The notes: generated from the sequence alone by a model not told the origin. Positions 36,494 to 48,332 are shown, numbered from the stretch's first letter. The stretch is DNA of 64,000 nt from Streptomyces sp. ISL-96 (GCF_018614035.1 NZ_JAGGPA010000021.1:54627-118626), one strand, 5' to 3'. Made by a program: numbers and translations.

Positions 36494-37657
36494 CTATAGC
36501 CAGTCCCGACGCTTGAAAATCACGTACAGACTGGTGCAAACGGCCCCCATCAAGCCGATCGCGAAGGGGTAACCCAAGCCCCAGTGCAGCTCCGGCATAG
36601 TGTCGAAGTTCATGCCGTAGATAGTTCCAACGAGTGTGGGTGCAAAGAGGATTGCGGCCCAGGCTGAAATCTTCTTGATCTCCTCGTTCTGCTCGAAGCC
36701 CGCCTCGGCCAGCGCCCGCATCTCCGCGTTCTGCTGCTGCGTGACCAGCGTGGCGTTGACCGTGAGGATGTCGGCCAAGGCCTGGCGGAAGCCGTCGACG
36801 CGCTCGCTGGTGTGCGTGACGTGGTCGGCCACGTCGCGCAGGTAGCGCTGGAGTTCCTCGTCCGTACGGTACTTCGCGAAGCCCGCCATCAGACCGTGCA
36901 GCATGCCTACCAGAGGGCGGGTGGCGCGCTGGAACTCGACCATTTCGCGGGAGAGTTCATAGATGCGGCGGGAAACCTCGGGGTCGCCGCGGAAGACCTC
37001 GGTCTCGATCTCGTCGATGTCGTTCTGTACGCCCTCGACGACCGGGGCGTACCCGTCGACCACGGCGTCGAGGATCGCGTACAGCACCGCCTCCGGCCCC
37101 AGCGCCAGCAGCTCGGGGGCGTCCTCCATGCGCCTGCGTACGACGGTGAGGTCGGGCGCCGCGCCGTGGCGGACCGTGATGACGAAGTCCCGGCCCACGA
37201 AGACGTGCAGCTCGCCGAAGTCGACCTCCTCCGCCGAGTCGATGTAGCGCGCCGCGCGCAGTACGACGAAGAGCGTATCCCCGTAACGCTCCAGCTTCGG
37301 GCGCTGATGGGCCTCCAGGGCATCCTCGACGGCGAGCGGATGCAGGTCGAACTCGGCGGCGAGGGAGTGGATTTCGTCCTCGGACGGACGGTGCAGGCCG
37401 ATCCAGGCCATGCCGGACGGGTGCTGGCGCAGCTGGCGGAAGGTTTCGGCGAGCGAGTCGGGGGTGGAGACGCGACGGCCGTCGCGGTAGAGCGCGGCGT
37501 GCACGACGCTGGCGCCGTTGCGCCGTACGCCGTCTGGGGACGCGGCGGCGCCGTCGGGCGACGGCGGACCGGCGGGAGGGACGGGCGGTGCCGGGGGCTG
37601 CCTGCGCCAGGCGTTCTTCCTCGGGGACAGTGCGGCACGGACGCGTCGCTCCGTCAT
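36494..37657 (-). CDS. CorA-family magnesium/cobalt transporter
   Basis: A 387-residue protein with a large cytoplasmic domain, a long stalk helix and two C-terminal membrane segments. The signature YGMNF occurs between them, followed by the short external loop MPELHWGLGYPFAIGLMGAV. The pentameric channel takes up Mg2+ and related ions. The ATG at 37657 is preferred, with GGGAGG ten bases upstream; GTG at 37669 would overlap that ribosome site. The first 50 residues are an unusual Pro/Ala-rich tail. Confidence 0.93.
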   Translation of the reverse strand: MTERRVRAALSPRKNAWRRQPPAPPVPPAGPPSPDGAAASPDGVRRNGASVVHAALYRDGRRVSTPDSLAETFRQLRQHPSGMAWIGLHRPSEDEIHSLAAEFDLHPLAVEDALEAHQRPKLERYGDTLFVVLRAARYIDSAEEVDFGELHVFVGRDFVITVRHGAAPDLTVVRRRMEDAPELLALGPEAVLYAILDAVVDGYAPVVEGVQNDIDEIETEVFRGDPEVSRRIYELSREMVEFQRATRPLVGMLHGLMAGFAKYRTDEELQRYLRDVADHVTHTSERVDGFRQALADILTVNATLVTQQQNAEMRALAEAGFEQNEEIKKISAWAAILFAPTLVGTIYGMNFDTMPELHWGLGYPFAIGLMGAVCTSLYVIFKRRDWL

Positions 37658-37799
37658 CGCAGATCTCACCTCCCGCGTCGGTGGGGCGCGTGCGAAGGCG
37701 CGCCGTCGGGCACGGGCAGGATATACGCCCCAAATGTCGTCGGCGTAGTTCTGTCACCGCGGACGGAAAGTGTCCGCAAGTATCAGTAGCGTGCTGAGC

Positions 37800-38933
37800 A
37801 TGGCCCCGCAGACGACGAACCCCGCACCGGCACCGGCCGTACTCAGCACCCGCGCACTCAACCGCGCCACCCTGGCGCGCCAGCTCCTGCTCCGGCGTAC
37901 CGCGATGTCCGCCAAGGACGCCGTCGGGCACCTCGTCGGCCTCCAGGCGCAGAACACCAAGCCGCCGTACTACCAGCTCGCCGCGCGACTGGAGGGCTTC
38001 GACCCCGAGGAGCTGTCCGAGCTGATGGCATCCCGCGAGGTCGCGCGGCTCGTGACCCTGCGCTCCACCCTCCACACGCATACCGCCGACGACTGCCTCA
38101 CGCTGCGCCCGCTCGTCCAGGGCGCGCGCGAGCGCGAACTCCAGATGTTCCGCAAGGGGCTCACGGGCGTGGATCTGGAACGACTGGTGGCCATGACCCG
38201 CGAGTTCGTCGAGGAGCGGCCCAGGACGCTGAAGGAGATCCGGGAGCTGCTGCTCAAGGAGTGGCCCGACGCCGAGCCGCTCGCCCTGGGAGTCGCCGCG
38301 CGCTGCCTGCTGCCGCTCGTGCAGGTCACACCGCGCGGCCTGTGGGGGCGCAGCGGCCAGGTCGCGCTGACCACCGCCGAGCAGTGGTTCGGCCGGGAGT
38401 CGCAGCCGGCCCCGACGCCCGACGCGACCGTACTGCGCTACCTCGCGGCCTTCGGCCCCGCCTCGGTCAAGGACATGCAGACCTGGTGCGGGCTGACGCG
38501 GCTGCGGGAGGCGTTCGAACGGCTCCGGCCGCGGCTCGTCACCTTCCAGGACGTGTACGGCGTCGAGCTCTTCGACCTCCCGGACGCGCCCCGGCCGGAC
38601 GAGGACACTCCGGCGCCGCCGCGGTTCCTGCCGGAGTACGACAACGTGCTGCTGTCCCACGCGGACCGCACGCGCGTGGTGCCGGCGGAGTACAAGGTGC
38701 GGACCTGGAAGGGCAACCAGAGCCACTCCACGTTCCTGGTGGACGGGTTCCTGGCGGGCATCTGGCGGCTGGAGGAGGCGAAGGGCGGCGACGCCGCGAC
38801 CATGACGATCGAGCCCTTCGGCACGCTCGGCCGGGCGCAGCGGGCGGCGCTGGTGGAGGAGGGTGAGTATGTCCTGGCCACGATGACGTCGGCCGCCGCG
38901 CGCGACGTACGGTTCGGCGTCGTCTCGGCGTAG
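37800..38933 (+). CDS. winged-helix DNA-binding protein of the HTH_42 (YcaQ/AlkZ-like) family
   Basis: A 377-residue protein with three winged-helix-like domains. Landmarks are LARQLLLRR near residue 25, VGHLVGLQAQNTKPPYYQLA near 42 and LPEYDNVLLSHADRTRVV near 280. The QAQ motif is shared with the AlkZ/YcaQ DNA glycosylases that unhook interstrand crosslinks, and several natural-product clusters use relatives for self-protection. Actinobacterial relatives of this shorter type are of unknown activity. ATG at 37800 lacks a clear ribosome site, so the transcript may be leaderless. Divergent from corA. Confidence 0.82.
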   Translation: MAPQTTNPAPAPAVLSTRALNRATLARQLLLRRTAMSAKDAVGHLVGLQAQNTKPPYYQLAARLEGFDPEELSELMASREVARLVTLRSTLHTHTADDCLTLRPLVQGARERELQMFRKGLTGVDLERLVAMTREFVEERPRTLKEIRELLLKEWPDAEPLALGVAARCLLPLVQVTPRGLWGRSGQVALTTAEQWFGRESQPAPTPDATVLRYLAAFGPASVKDMQTWCGLTRLREAFERLRPRLVTFQDVYGVELFDLPDAPRPDEDTPAPPRFLPEYDNVLLSHADRTRVVPAEYKVRTWKGNQSHSTFLVDGFLAGIWRLEEAKGGDAATMTIEPFGTLGRAQRAALVEEGEYVLATMTSAAARDVRFGVVSA

Positions 38934-39069
38934 CGCTCCGGCTTGGGGCGGGGAAGGGGCGGGGTGGGGAAGCAACTCACGGCAGCAGGCCCGCGCGGCG
39001 GGCCGCTACCACCGCCTCGGTGACATCCCCCACGAGGGTTTCCCTTCACCCCCGTACGCGGGTAGTGAG

Positions 39070-39083
39070 ATCAGGTCACTGAT
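39070..39083. promoter_or_regulatory. palindrome upstream of the acyl-CoA synthetase pair
   Basis: ATCAGGTCACTGAT has 5-bp arms (ATCAG, CTGAT) and lies 41 bases upstream of the first synthetase ATG. It may be an operator; no regulator is known. Confidence 0.3.
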
Positions 39084-39123
39084 TACACGATGTCAGGGAG
39101 CGGTCCGGCAACGAGGAGGACGC

Positions 39124-40800
39124 ATGGCGGCACGAGGCGGCGCTACGGAGCAATTCCGCGCGGCACGGGACTTTCTGCTCCAGCACCGGGAGGACTACAA
39201 GGCGGCGTACGAAGGCTTCGTCTGGCCGCGCCCCGAGCGGTTCAACTGGGCGCTCGACTGGTTCGACCGGATCGCCGAGGGCAACGGCAGGACCGCACTG
39301 CACATCGTGGAGGAGGACGGCCGGCGCACCGAGATCTCCTTCGAGGCGCTGTCGGCGCGCTCCGGGCAAGTCGCCAACTGGCTGCGCGCGCAGGGCGTCG
39401 GGCCCGGCGACCGCGTCCTTGTCATGCTCGGCAACCAGGTGGAGCTGTGGGAGACCGCCCTCGCCGCGATGAAGCTGCGCGCCGTGGTCATCCCGGCTAC
39501 GCCGCTGCTCGGGGTCGCCGATCTGCGGGACCGCATCGAGCGCGGCAGGGCCCGGCACGTGATCGTGCGGGGCGAGGACGCGGCGAAGTTCGACGACGTA
39601 CCGGGGGACTACACCCGGATTGTTGTGGGCGGCCACGAGGGCCCGCTGTCGTACGCCGATTCCTACCGCAGCCCGGAAGCCTTCGTGCCCGACGGCGTGA
39701 CCAACGCCACCGACCCACTGATGCTTTACTTCACCTCCGGTACGACCGCCCGCCCCAAGCTCGTCGAGCACACCCATGTGTCGTACCCCATCGGGCACTT
39801 GGCGACGATGTACTGGATCGGACTCAAGCCCGGCGACGTCCATCTCAACATCTCCTCGCCCGGCTGGGCCAAGCACGCCTGGTCCAATCTCTTCGCCCCG
39901 TGGAACGCCGAGGCGACGGTCTTCATCCACAACTACACGCGCTTCGACCCGGCCAGGCTGATGGCCGAGATGGACCGCGCGGGCGTCACGAGTTTCTGCG
40001 CCCCGCCCACCGTGTGGCGCATGCTGATCCAGGCGGACCTCGGACAGCTGCGTACGCCGCCGCGCGAGGCCCTGGCGGCCGGCGAGCCGCTGAACCCCGA
40101 GGTCATCGAGACGGTGCGGCGCGCGTGGGGCGTGACGATCAGGGACGGCTTCGGGCAGACAGAAACGGCCGTCCAGGTCGCCAACACGCCGGGCCAGCGG
40201 CTCCTCGCCGGTTCCATGGGGCGGCCCAGCCCCGGTTACGTCGTCGAACTGCTCGACCCGGTCACGGGGGAGCCGGGCGTGAGCGAGGGTGAGATCTGTC
40301 TTGATCTCTCGGCGGATCCGGTCGGGCTGATGACCGGCTACCACGGCGATCCGGAGCGTACGGCGGAGGCGATGGCCGGCGGCTACTACCGGACCGGTGA
40401 CATCGGCTCGCGGGACGCTGACGGATATGTGACCTACGTCGGTCGTTCCGACGACGTTTTCAAGGCCTCCGACTACAAGATCTCGCCGTTCGAGCTGGAG
40501 AGCGCGCTGCTCGAACACGAGGCGGTGGCCGAGGCGGCGGTCGTGCCCGCGCCCGACCCGCTGCGGCTGGCCGTGCCGAAGGCGTACGTCGTACTCGCGG
40601 AGGGGTGGGAGCCGGGACCCGACACGGCCAAGGTGCTCTTCGCGCACTCGCGGTCGGTGCTCGCGCCGTACCAGCGGATCCGGCGGATCGAGTTCGCCGA
40701 GCTGCCGAAGACGGTGTCCGGCAAGATCCGCCGGATCGAGCTGCGTGAGCGTACGGCGAAGGGCTCGTCGGCGGAGTACGACGAAGGAGACCTGCGATGA
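39124..40800 (+). CDS. acyl-CoA synthetase, AMP-binding (medium-chain type)
   Basis: A 558-residue adenylate-forming enzyme. Core motifs are [17 protein letters not shown] (P-loop) near residue 202, [12 protein letters not shown] near 345, [20 protein letters not shown] near 420 and the catalytic lysine in [13 protein letters not shown] near the C-terminus. The family makes acyl-CoA from free acid, ATP and CoA, with an acyl-AMP intermediate. Best resemblance is to medium-chain and benzoate/propionate-type synthetases. ATG at 39124 follows CGAGGAGG. The stop overlaps the second synthetase (ATGA), so both are made together. Confidence 0.9.
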   Translation: MAARGGATEQFRAARDFLLQHREDYKAAYEGFVWPRPERFNWALDWFDRIAEGNGRTALHIVEEDGRRTEISFEALSARSGQVANWLRAQGVGPGDRVLVMLGNQVELWETALAAMKLRAVVIPATPLLGVADLRDRIERGRARHVIVRGEDAAKFDDVPGDYTRIVVGGHEGPLSYADSYRSPEAFVPDGVTNATDPLMLYFTSGTTARPKLVEHTHVSYPIGHLATMYWIGLKPGDVHLNISSPGWAKHAWSNLFAPWNAEATVFIHNYTRFDPARLMAEMDRAGVTSFCAPPTVWRMLIQADLGQLRTPPREALAAGEPLNPEVIETVRRAWGVTIRDGFGQTETAVQVANTPGQRLLAGSMGRPSPGYVVELLDPVTGEPGVSEGEICLDLSADPVGLMTGYHGDPERTAEAMAGGYYRTGDIGSRDADGYVTYVGRSDDVFKASDYKISPFELESALLEHEAVAEAAVVPAPDPLRLAVPKAYVVLAEGWEPGPDTAKVLFAHSRSVLAPYQRIRRIEFAELPKTVSGKIRRIELRERTAKGSSAEYDEGDLR

Positions 40801-42410
40801 GCCCGAACCCGAACTCCTACATCCATGGCACCGGTTCCGTGCCGCTCCTCGGCGACACCATTGGCCAGAACCTCGACCGGGCCATCGCGGCGTACCCGGA
40901 GCGGGAGGCGCTGGTCGATGTCGCGGCGGGGACCCGCTGGACGTACGCCGAATTCGGCTCCGCCGTCGACCAGTTGGCGCGCGGGCTGCTCGGGACGGGG
41001 GTCGCCAAGGGCGACCGGGTCGGAATCTGGGCGGTGAACTGCGCGGACTGGGTGCTCGTGCAGTACGCCACCGCCCGGATCGGCGCGATCATGGTGAACA
41101 TCAACCCGGCGTACCGGGCGCACGAGCTGGCGTACGTGCTCAAGCAGGCCGGGATCTCGGTCCTGTTCGCCTCGCAGTCCCACAAGACGAGCGACTACCG
41201 CGCGCTGGTCGGCCAGGTGCGGCCGGACTGCCCGGCGCTGCGGGCGGTGCACTTCATCGACGACTGCTCGTGGGACGTGCTCCTCGATGCGGCGCAGGCG
41301 GTTACGGACGAACAACTGGCTGCCCGCGAGGCGGAGTTGTCCTGCGACGATCCGGTCAACATCCAGTACACCTCGGGTACGACCGGCTTCCCGAAGGGCG
41401 CCACCCTCTCCCACCACAACATCCTCAACAACGGTTACTTCGTGGGCGAGATGGTGGGCTACACCGAGCAGGACCGCATCTGCCTGCCCGTGCCCTTCTA
41501 CCACTGCTTCGGCATGGTCATGGGCAACCTGGCGGCCACCTCGCACGGCGCGTGCATCGTCGTCCCCGCCCCGTCCTTCGACCCGGCCGCCACCCTCCGG
41601 GCCGTACAGGAGGAGCGCTGTACGTCGCTCTACGGCGTCCCGACGATGTTCATCGCCGAGCTGGGGCTCCCGGACTTCCCGGCGTACGACCTGTCCTCCC
41701 TGCGCACCGGCATCATGGCGGGCTCGCCCTGTCCGGTGGAGGTGATGAAGCGGGTGGTCGCCGAGATGCACATGGCCGAGGTGTCCATCTGCTACGGCAT
41801 GACGGAGACCTCCCCGGTCTCCACCCAGACCCGCCGCGACGACGACCTGGAGCGCCGTACGGGCACGGTGGGCCGGGTCATGCCGCATGTCGAGATCAAG
41901 GTTGTCGACCCGGCGACGGGGGTGACGCTGCCGCGCGGCGAGGCGGGCGAGCTGTGCACCCGCGGCTACAGCGTGATGCTCGGCTACTGGGACGAGCCGC
42001 AGAAGACGGCGGACGTCATCGACGCGGGCCGCTGGATGCACACGGGTGACCTGGCGGTGGTCCGCGAGGACGGGTACGTCCAGATCGTCGGGCGCATCAA
42101 GGACATGATCATCAGGGGTGGCGAGAACGTCTATCCGCGCGAGATCGAGGAGTTCCTCTACAGCCACCCCAAGATTTCCGACGTCCAGGTGGTAGGCCTC
42201 CCTGACGCGCGGTACGGCGAGGAGATCCTGGCCTGCGTCATCCCGCGGGACGCGGGTGATCCGCCGACGCTGGACGAGCTGACCGCGTACTGCCGCGACC
42301 AGCTCGCCCACTACAAGATCCCGCGACGCCTGGAGATCATGGACGCGTTCCCGATGACGGTCAGCGGCAAGGTCAGAAAGGTCGAGCTGCGGGAGCGGTA
42401 CCAGGATTAG
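40797..42410 (+). CDS. fatty-acyl-CoA synthetase, AMP-binding (FadD type)
   Basis: A 537-residue adenylate-forming enzyme with [51 protein letters not shown] and [13 protein letters not shown]. It activates fatty acids or related carboxylic acids to CoA thioesters. The paralogue upstream differs in the acyl pocket, suggesting two substrates or two steps of one pathway. ATG at 40797 sits in an ATGA overlap. A hairpin repeat follows 27 bases after the stop. Confidence 0.9.
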   Translation: MSPNPNSYIHGTGSVPLLGDTIGQNLDRAIAAYPEREALVDVAAGTRWTYAEFGSAVDQLARGLLGTGVAKGDRVGIWAVNCADWVLVQYATARIGAIMVNINPAYRAHELAYVLKQAGISVLFASQSHKTSDYRALVGQVRPDCPALRAVHFIDDCSWDVLLDAAQAVTDEQLAAREAELSCDDPVNIQYTSGTTGFPKGATLSHHNILNNGYFVGEMVGYTEQDRICLPVPFYHCFGMVMGNLAATSHGACIVVPAPSFDPAATLRAVQEERCTSLYGVPTMFIAELGLPDFPAYDLSSLRTGIMAGSPCPVEVMKRVVAEMHMAEVSICYGMTETSPVSTQTRRDDDLERRTGTVGRVMPHVEIKVVDPATGVTLPRGEAGELCTRGYSVMLGYWDEPQKTADVIDAGRWMHTGDLAVVREDGYVQIVGRIKDMIIRGGENVYPREIEEFLYSHPKISDVQVVGLPDARYGEEILACVIPRDAGDPPTLDELTAYCRDQLAHYKIPRRLEIMDAFPMTVSGKVRKVELRERYQD

Positions 42411-42436
42411 ATACGGCCTGCCTGGTCGTGCCCACG

Positions 42437-42476
42437 CAATCGCCGGACGGGCTCTATGGAGCCCCTCCGGCGATTG
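42437..42476. repeat. inverted repeat / likely terminator of a dispersed Streptomyces repeat family
   Basis: CAATCGCCGGACGGGCT pairs with AGCCCCTCCGGCGATTG, one unpaired C apart, around a short loop. It is followed by GGAGCGGGGTCTGGGGC and further GC-rich text that I know as a recurrent intergenic sequence in streptomycete genomes. A related piece (GGGAAGGGGCGGGGTGGGGA) occurs both at about 42530 and at about 38950, bracketing the two synthetase genes. Confidence 0.7.
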
Positions 42477-42598
42477 AGGAGCGGGGTCTGGGGCGGAGCC
42501 CCTCACGCGGCGGAGCCGCAAAGTGTCACAGCGGGAAGGGGCGGGGTGGGGAACAAGCCCGCCGCAGGCGCCCGCGCCCCCCTTACGCGCCCCAGCCC

Positions 42599-43345
42599 TT
42601 ACGCGCCCGTGCTGACCAGCTCGTCCGCCGGGCGGTTGACCGGCTGGGGAGTCCCCGTGAGGTCCATGACGAAGAGGGGGACCCCGAGCGCGTCCGCGCG
42701 GGCGCGCGCGTCGTCGGCGTACCCGGCGAGCGAGAAGAACACGCTCACCGCCGACGCGCTGAGCCCGTGGAGCCACAGGCACTCGACGTCGCGCAGGCCG
42801 GCGGGGCGGGTGGTCGGGTCGACCTGGGCGACCAGGCCGGGTCCGCGCAGGTCGATGCCGGAGGCGGGGCGCTCGGGGGACTGCATGATGTCGCGGAATC
42901 CGAGCCACTTCAGGTAGAGCGCCGCCGCGGTCACCGCGTCCCGCCCGGTCCTGATCGTCATCGGCCGGAACTTCGGACGCGGGGGAGCCGCGGTCGGCGG
43001 CAGCGGGATGTGGGACGGATAGCCGGTGGGGGAGGTCGGCGGCTGTCCGCCGGCGGTGGCGGCCGTAGGCGGTGCGGGGCGCGGAACGGGGCGTACCGGA
43101 ATGCGCAGCACCGCCCCGCAGGCGCATCCCAGCTCCGGCTGCGGCCACTGGCCCTGGCGCCCGCACGCGTCGCACCGGACCGTGACCCACGCGTCGGTCC
43201 AGGTGCGGTGCGTGATCCGCTCCGGGGCCGCGCCCCGTAACAGCGGCGGTGCCAGCGGCTCCCCGCACGCGCACGGGAAGACCGGCGGCGTGAAGGTGTG
43301 CTGGCGACGGCATGCCGGGCAGCGCACCGGCACGTTCTCTCCCAT
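42599..43345 (-). CDS. zinc-ribbon protein with a possible Mrr-like nuclease-fold C-terminal domain
   Basis: A 248-residue protein. The first 80 residues hold four Cys pairs forming two ribbons (VRCPACRRQ, FPCACGEP; VRCDACGRQ, LGCACGA). A Pro-rich linker follows. From about 130 the sequence GRDAVTAAALYLKWLGFRDI, ASGIDLRGPGLVAQVDPTTR and DARARADALGVPLFVMDL resembles restriction-endonuclease-like (Mrr) folds, with the Asp of GIDL and the residues after LVAQV at the catalytic places, but Gln-Val replaces the usual QxK. Activity is therefore doubtful. ATG at 43345 follows GAGGGGGA. Confidence 0.6.
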   Translation of the reverse strand: MGENVPVRCPACRRQHTFTPPVFPCACGEPLAPPLLRGAAPERITHRTWTDAWVTVRCDACGRQGQWPQPELGCACGAVLRIPVRPVPRPAPPTAATAGGQPPTSPTGYPSHIPLPPTAAPPRPKFRPMTIRTGRDAVTAAALYLKWLGFRDIMQSPERPASGIDLRGPGLVAQVDPTTRPAGLRDVECLWLHGLSASAVSVFFSLAGYADDARARADALGVPLFVMDLTGTPQPVNRPADELVSTGA

Positions 43346-43473
43346 GACCGTCCCCCTCGGACCGGTACGTGTGACTGCGGTACGTCGCCCATCGTCCACC
43401 AAGAGCGACCCCTTGGGGAGGGACTTCAACCAATGCCCGCTCTTGACGCGGGACGGACCTCACCCTAGATTGC

Positions 43474-43509
43474 TTCCGTATAGCAGAATTGAAATTCCGC
43501 ATTATGGAA
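43474..43509. promoter_or_regulatory. two tandem TTCCG-type operators upstream of gcl
   Basis: Two 15-bp imperfect palindromes, TTCCGTATAGCAGAA (43474-43488) and TTCCGCATTATGGAA (43495-43509), start 21 bp apart, two helical turns. The same arrangement occurs before hyi. IclR-family repressors such as AllR, which controls allantoin and glyoxylate genes in Streptomyces coelicolor, bind sites of this kind; AllR is the likely regulator but is not encoded here. Confidence 0.7.
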
Positions 43510-43575
43510 ACCATGGAGTGACGGTCACCTGCCCGCAGCGGTGAGTCACTCCGACTGGCCGAGCAGGAGTACGCG

Positions 43576-45360
<1,785 letters not shown>

Positions 45361-45383
45361 CGCACGCCGCTCTCCGCTCCGCC

Positions 45384-45423
45384 CCGAGGCCCGGCCTGCT
45401 CCCGCGAGCAGGCCGGGCCTCGG
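45384..45423. terminator. hairpin terminator after gcl
   Basis: An 18-bp perfect stem (CCGAGGCCCGGCCTGCTC with its complement) around a CCGC loop, 24 bases after the gcl stop. Confidence 0.9.
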
Positions 45424-45548
45424 TCGCTTCGCCGGGGCGTACACCTCATTGCGTGCTTCCGCTTGCGGAGCCCCGGCTTAGCGGTTGATCTTGATCCAGC
45501 GTCTCATCCGCTGCCAATCCGGTCATACCGCTTCAAGTGGAGTGCTCT

Positions 45549-46928
45549 GTGCGCCAGAACTTCCCTTTGCCTTCCCGCCCTTCCCGGGCTTCCCGTTCGG
45601 GTGTACGAGCCGTCGTCGGCATCGTCGCCACGCTCGCACTCGTCGCCATCCCCGGCGTGGGCGGACCCACCGCCGCCGCCGACAGCCGTCGGGCACCTTC
45701 GGCCGACCCCGCGGCGGTCCGCCACTGGAACGCCATCACCACCCAGACCATCAGCGCCAACCTCGGCGCCATGCACCCCTCCGGGCAGGTGGCCATCTGG
45801 CACGGGTTCGTCTCCGCCGCCGTCTACAACGCGGTGGTCGGCATCCAGGGCCGGTACGACCTGTACAAGTGGAAGGCGAGAGGGCCCTCCACCGCGTCAC
45901 CCGAGGCAGCGGCCGTGACCGCCGCCCACCGCGTGCTGCTCGCCTACTTCCCCGCCTCGCAGACCCGGCTCGACGCCGAGTACGCCAAGTCCCTCGCCAA
46001 GATCCCCGACGGCCGTGCCGAGAAGCAGGGCGTGGCCTTCGGGGAACGCGCCGCCGAACACGTCGTCAAGCTGCGCGAGGGCGACGGCCGGTACGAACCG
46101 GTCGAGTACACCGCGCCGCCCGAACCCGGTCTCTGGCGGCCCACCCCGCCCGCCCATCGGCCCTTCGTCGACGCCTGGCTCGGCACGATGCGCCCGCTGC
46201 TGCTCGAGTCCCCGAACCAGGTCCGTCCCGGCCCCCCGCCCGCTCTCTCCTCGGCCCGCTACGCCCAGGACGTGAACGAGATCAAGGCCATGGGGGCGAA
46301 GACGGGATCGAGCAGAACCGCGCGCCAGACCGAGACCGCCCTTTTCTTCGGTGGCAACCTGATGGTGCAGTTCCAGACAGCCTTCCGGGACTACGCCGCC
46401 CGCCACCGCCTCGGCATCGCCGACACGGCGCGGCTCTTCGCCGCGGCGAACACCTCGGCGGCCGACGCCGTCGTCACGGCCTGGGACTCCAAGCTCCACT
46501 ACGCCTTCTGGCGGCCGGTCACCGCCATTCACCAGGCCGGCACCGACGACAACCCCGAGACCGAAGCCGACCCGCGGTGGCAGCCGCTGCTCCTCACGCC
46601 CCCGCACCCCGACTACATCAGCGGCCACGCGGCGGTCGCCGGCGCCGTACTGCGGACCGTGGCCGGGGTTCTCGGCACCTCACGCATCGACCTCAACGTC
46701 CGCTCCGAGGCCATTGCCACCACACGGCACTACGAGTACGCCGACCGGTTCAACAAGGACATGGCCGATGCCCGCGTGTGGGGCGGAATCCACTTCCGCA
46801 GCGCCGACATCGCCGGGTGCGAGGCCGGCAACCGCATCGCGGACTGGGCGCTGGCCCACTACTTCAAGCCGGTACGCCGGTCGATGCCGCCGGGCTCACT
46901 GTCGCCTCTTCCCAAGTGTCCGAGCTGA
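45549..46928 (+). CDS. secreted vanadium-dependent haloperoxidase (PAP2 superfamily)
   Basis: A 459-residue protein. Residues 1-48 form a signal peptide (RSGVRAVVGIVATLALVAIP, cleavage after TAAA). The vanadate site of the PAP2 fold is complete: KLHYAFWRPVTAI (Lys, Arg), PDYISGHAAVAG (Ser-Gly-His) and VWGGIHFRSADIAG (the coordinating histidine). Such enzymes use H2O2 to oxidise chloride or bromide; relatives halogenate tetrahydroxynaphthalene-derived meroterpenoids. GTG at 45549 has GGAG six bases upstream. It stands before a P450 and a THN synthase gene. Not part of the usual purine locus. Confidence 0.87.
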   Translation: MRQNFPLPSRPSRASRSGVRAVVGIVATLALVAIPGVGGPTAAADSRRAPSADPAAVRHWNAITTQTISANLGAMHPSGQVAIWHGFVSAAVYNAVVGIQGRYDLYKWKARGPSTASPEAAAVTAAHRVLLAYFPASQTRLDAEYAKSLAKIPDGRAEKQGVAFGERAAEHVVKLREGDGRYEPVEYTAPPEPGLWRPTPPAHRPFVDAWLGTMRPLLLESPNQVRPGPPPALSSARYAQDVNEIKAMGAKTGSSRTARQTETALFFGGNLMVQFQTAFRDYAARHRLGIADTARLFAAANTSAADAVVTAWDSKLHYAFWRPVTAIHQAGTDDNPETEADPRWQPLLLTPPHPDYISGHAAVAGAVLRTVAGVLGTSRIDLNVRSEAIATTRHYEYADRFNKDMADARVWGGIHFRSADIAGCEAGNRIADWALAHYFKPVRRSMPPGSLSPLPKCPS

Positions 46929-47033
46929 AGTCCGAATCTCCCTCTAATCGGTTAACTAACCCGCATGGGGACATGACCGTCCCCCCGTTTGGGGATGTGT
47001 GTCGGACATCGCCCGCACACCGTCTGGAGCAAC

Positions 47034-48239
47034 GTGGAGACCACCGGCACCGTATGGAGCTGTCCCTTCGACTACGCGGAGGCCCTCGAGTTCGACCCGC
47101 AGCTCAGGCAGCTGCTGGAGACCGAACCCGTGGCCCGCATCCGGATGCCGTACGGCGACGGCGAGGCCTGGCTCGTCACCCGCTACGAGGACGTGCGCAC
47201 CGTCACCACCGACCGGCGGTTCAGCCGCAGCGCCGTCAAGGGCCGCGACTTCCCCCGGATGACGCCCGAGCCGATCGTGCAGTCCGAGTCGATCAATCTG
47301 ATGGACCCGCCGGTGAGCAGCAGGCTGCGCAGCCTGGTCGCCAAGAGTTTCGCGCCGCGCCATGTGGAGCGGATGCGGCAGCGGACCCAGAGCGTCGTGG
47401 ACCAGATGCTCGACCGAATGGCGGACCTCGGCTCACCCGCCGACCTCGTCGAACATGTGGCGGCGCCCCTGCCGCTCATGACGATCTGTGAAGTGCTCGC
47501 CATCCCCGAGGACGACCGGCCGCGGCTGCGCGCCCACGCACTCACCATGATGAACGTGAGCGCCGCCAACCGGGAGGCGGCCGTCCGCTCCAAGGCCGAG
47601 CTGCGCGCCTACTTCGCCGAGCTCAGCGCCGAGCGGCGCCGCGCACCCGGCGACGACATGATCAGCACGCTGGCCACCGCCCGCGACGGTGCGGAACTCC
47701 TCGACGACGACGAGCTGGCGGTCATGTCGATGGTTCTGCTCATCACCGGTCAGGACACCACGACGTACGAGATCGGGAACATCGCGTACACGCTGCTCAC
47801 CCGCCCGGACGTGCTCGACGTACTCCGTGCGCGTCCCTCGGTCCTCCCGGCGGCGATCGAGGAGCTTCTGCGCTTCATCCCCTTCCGCAAGGGCGTCGGC
47901 ATCCCGCGGATCGCCACCGAGGACGTGGAGCTGAGCGGGGTACTGATCCGGGCCGGTGACGTCGTCCACGTCTCGTACCTCACCGCCAACCGGGACGAGC
48001 GCAAGTTCGACCGGCCCGACGAGCTGGACGTGGACCGGCCCACCGTTCCCCACATGACCTTCGGCTGGGGAGCGCACCACTGCCTCGGGGCGCCCCTCGC
48101 CGCGATGGAACTGGAGGTCGTGTTCGCCGCGCTCCTCGACCGCTTCCCCCGGCTGCGGCTGGCGGTGGAGCCGGCGGAGGTGCGCTGGAACACGACATCG
48201 ATCTGGCGCTATCCGCTCAGCCTGCCCGTCACGTGGTGA
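47034..48239 (+). CDS. cytochrome P450, probably CYP158-like
   Basis: A 401-residue bacterial P450. The haem-binding loop MTFGWGAHHCLGAPLAAMEL has Cys350; the I-helix reads LLITGQDTTTYEIGN and the K-helix EELLRF, where the usual ExxR is EELLR. Streptomyces coelicolor has CYP158A2 next to the THN synthase gene, coupling flaviolin into dark biflaviolin pigments. Here the THN synthase follows 93 bases downstream, so the same job is likely. GTG at 47034 follows GGAG. The stop codon lies inside a short tandem repeat. Confidence 0.88.
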   Translation: METTGTVWSCPFDYAEALEFDPQLRQLLETEPVARIRMPYGDGEAWLVTRYEDVRTVTTDRRFSRSAVKGRDFPRMTPEPIVQSESINLMDPPVSSRLRSLVAKSFAPRHVERMRQRTQSVVDQMLDRMADLGSPADLVEHVAAPLPLMTICEVLAIPEDDRPRLRAHALTMMNVSAANREAAVRSKAELRAYFAELSAERRRAPGDDMISTLATARDGAELLDDDELAVMSMVLLITGQDTTTYEIGNIAYTLLTRPDVLDVLRARPSVLPAAIEELLRFIPFRKGVGIPRIATEDVELSGVLIRAGDVVHVSYLTANRDERKFDRPDELDVDRPTVPHMTFGWGAHHCLGAPLAAMELEVVFAALLDRFPRLRLAVEPAEVRWNTTSIWRYPLSLPVTW

Positions 48240-48294
48240 CGATCGCCCGTGTGACGACCACCCGTGCGACGACCGCCCCGTGGTGACGACCGCC
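48232..48294. repeat. four imperfect tandem copies of a 15-17 bp unit between the P450 and THN synthase genes
   Basis: Units begin at 48232, 48248, 48263 and 48278, each of the form CGTGnGACGACCrCC. The first copy contains the P450 stop. The repeats fill nearly the entire intergenic gap and probably arose by slippage. Confidence 0.75.
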
Positions 48295-48332
48295 CGGCGA
48301 TACCGCTGCCCGGCATGAGACAAGGAAAACCC

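Noticed and set aside
48232..48294. short regularly spaced repeats, considered as a CRISPR array
   Set aside because: The units are contiguous with no spacers, only 15-17 bp long and partly coding; no cas genes anywhere in the window.
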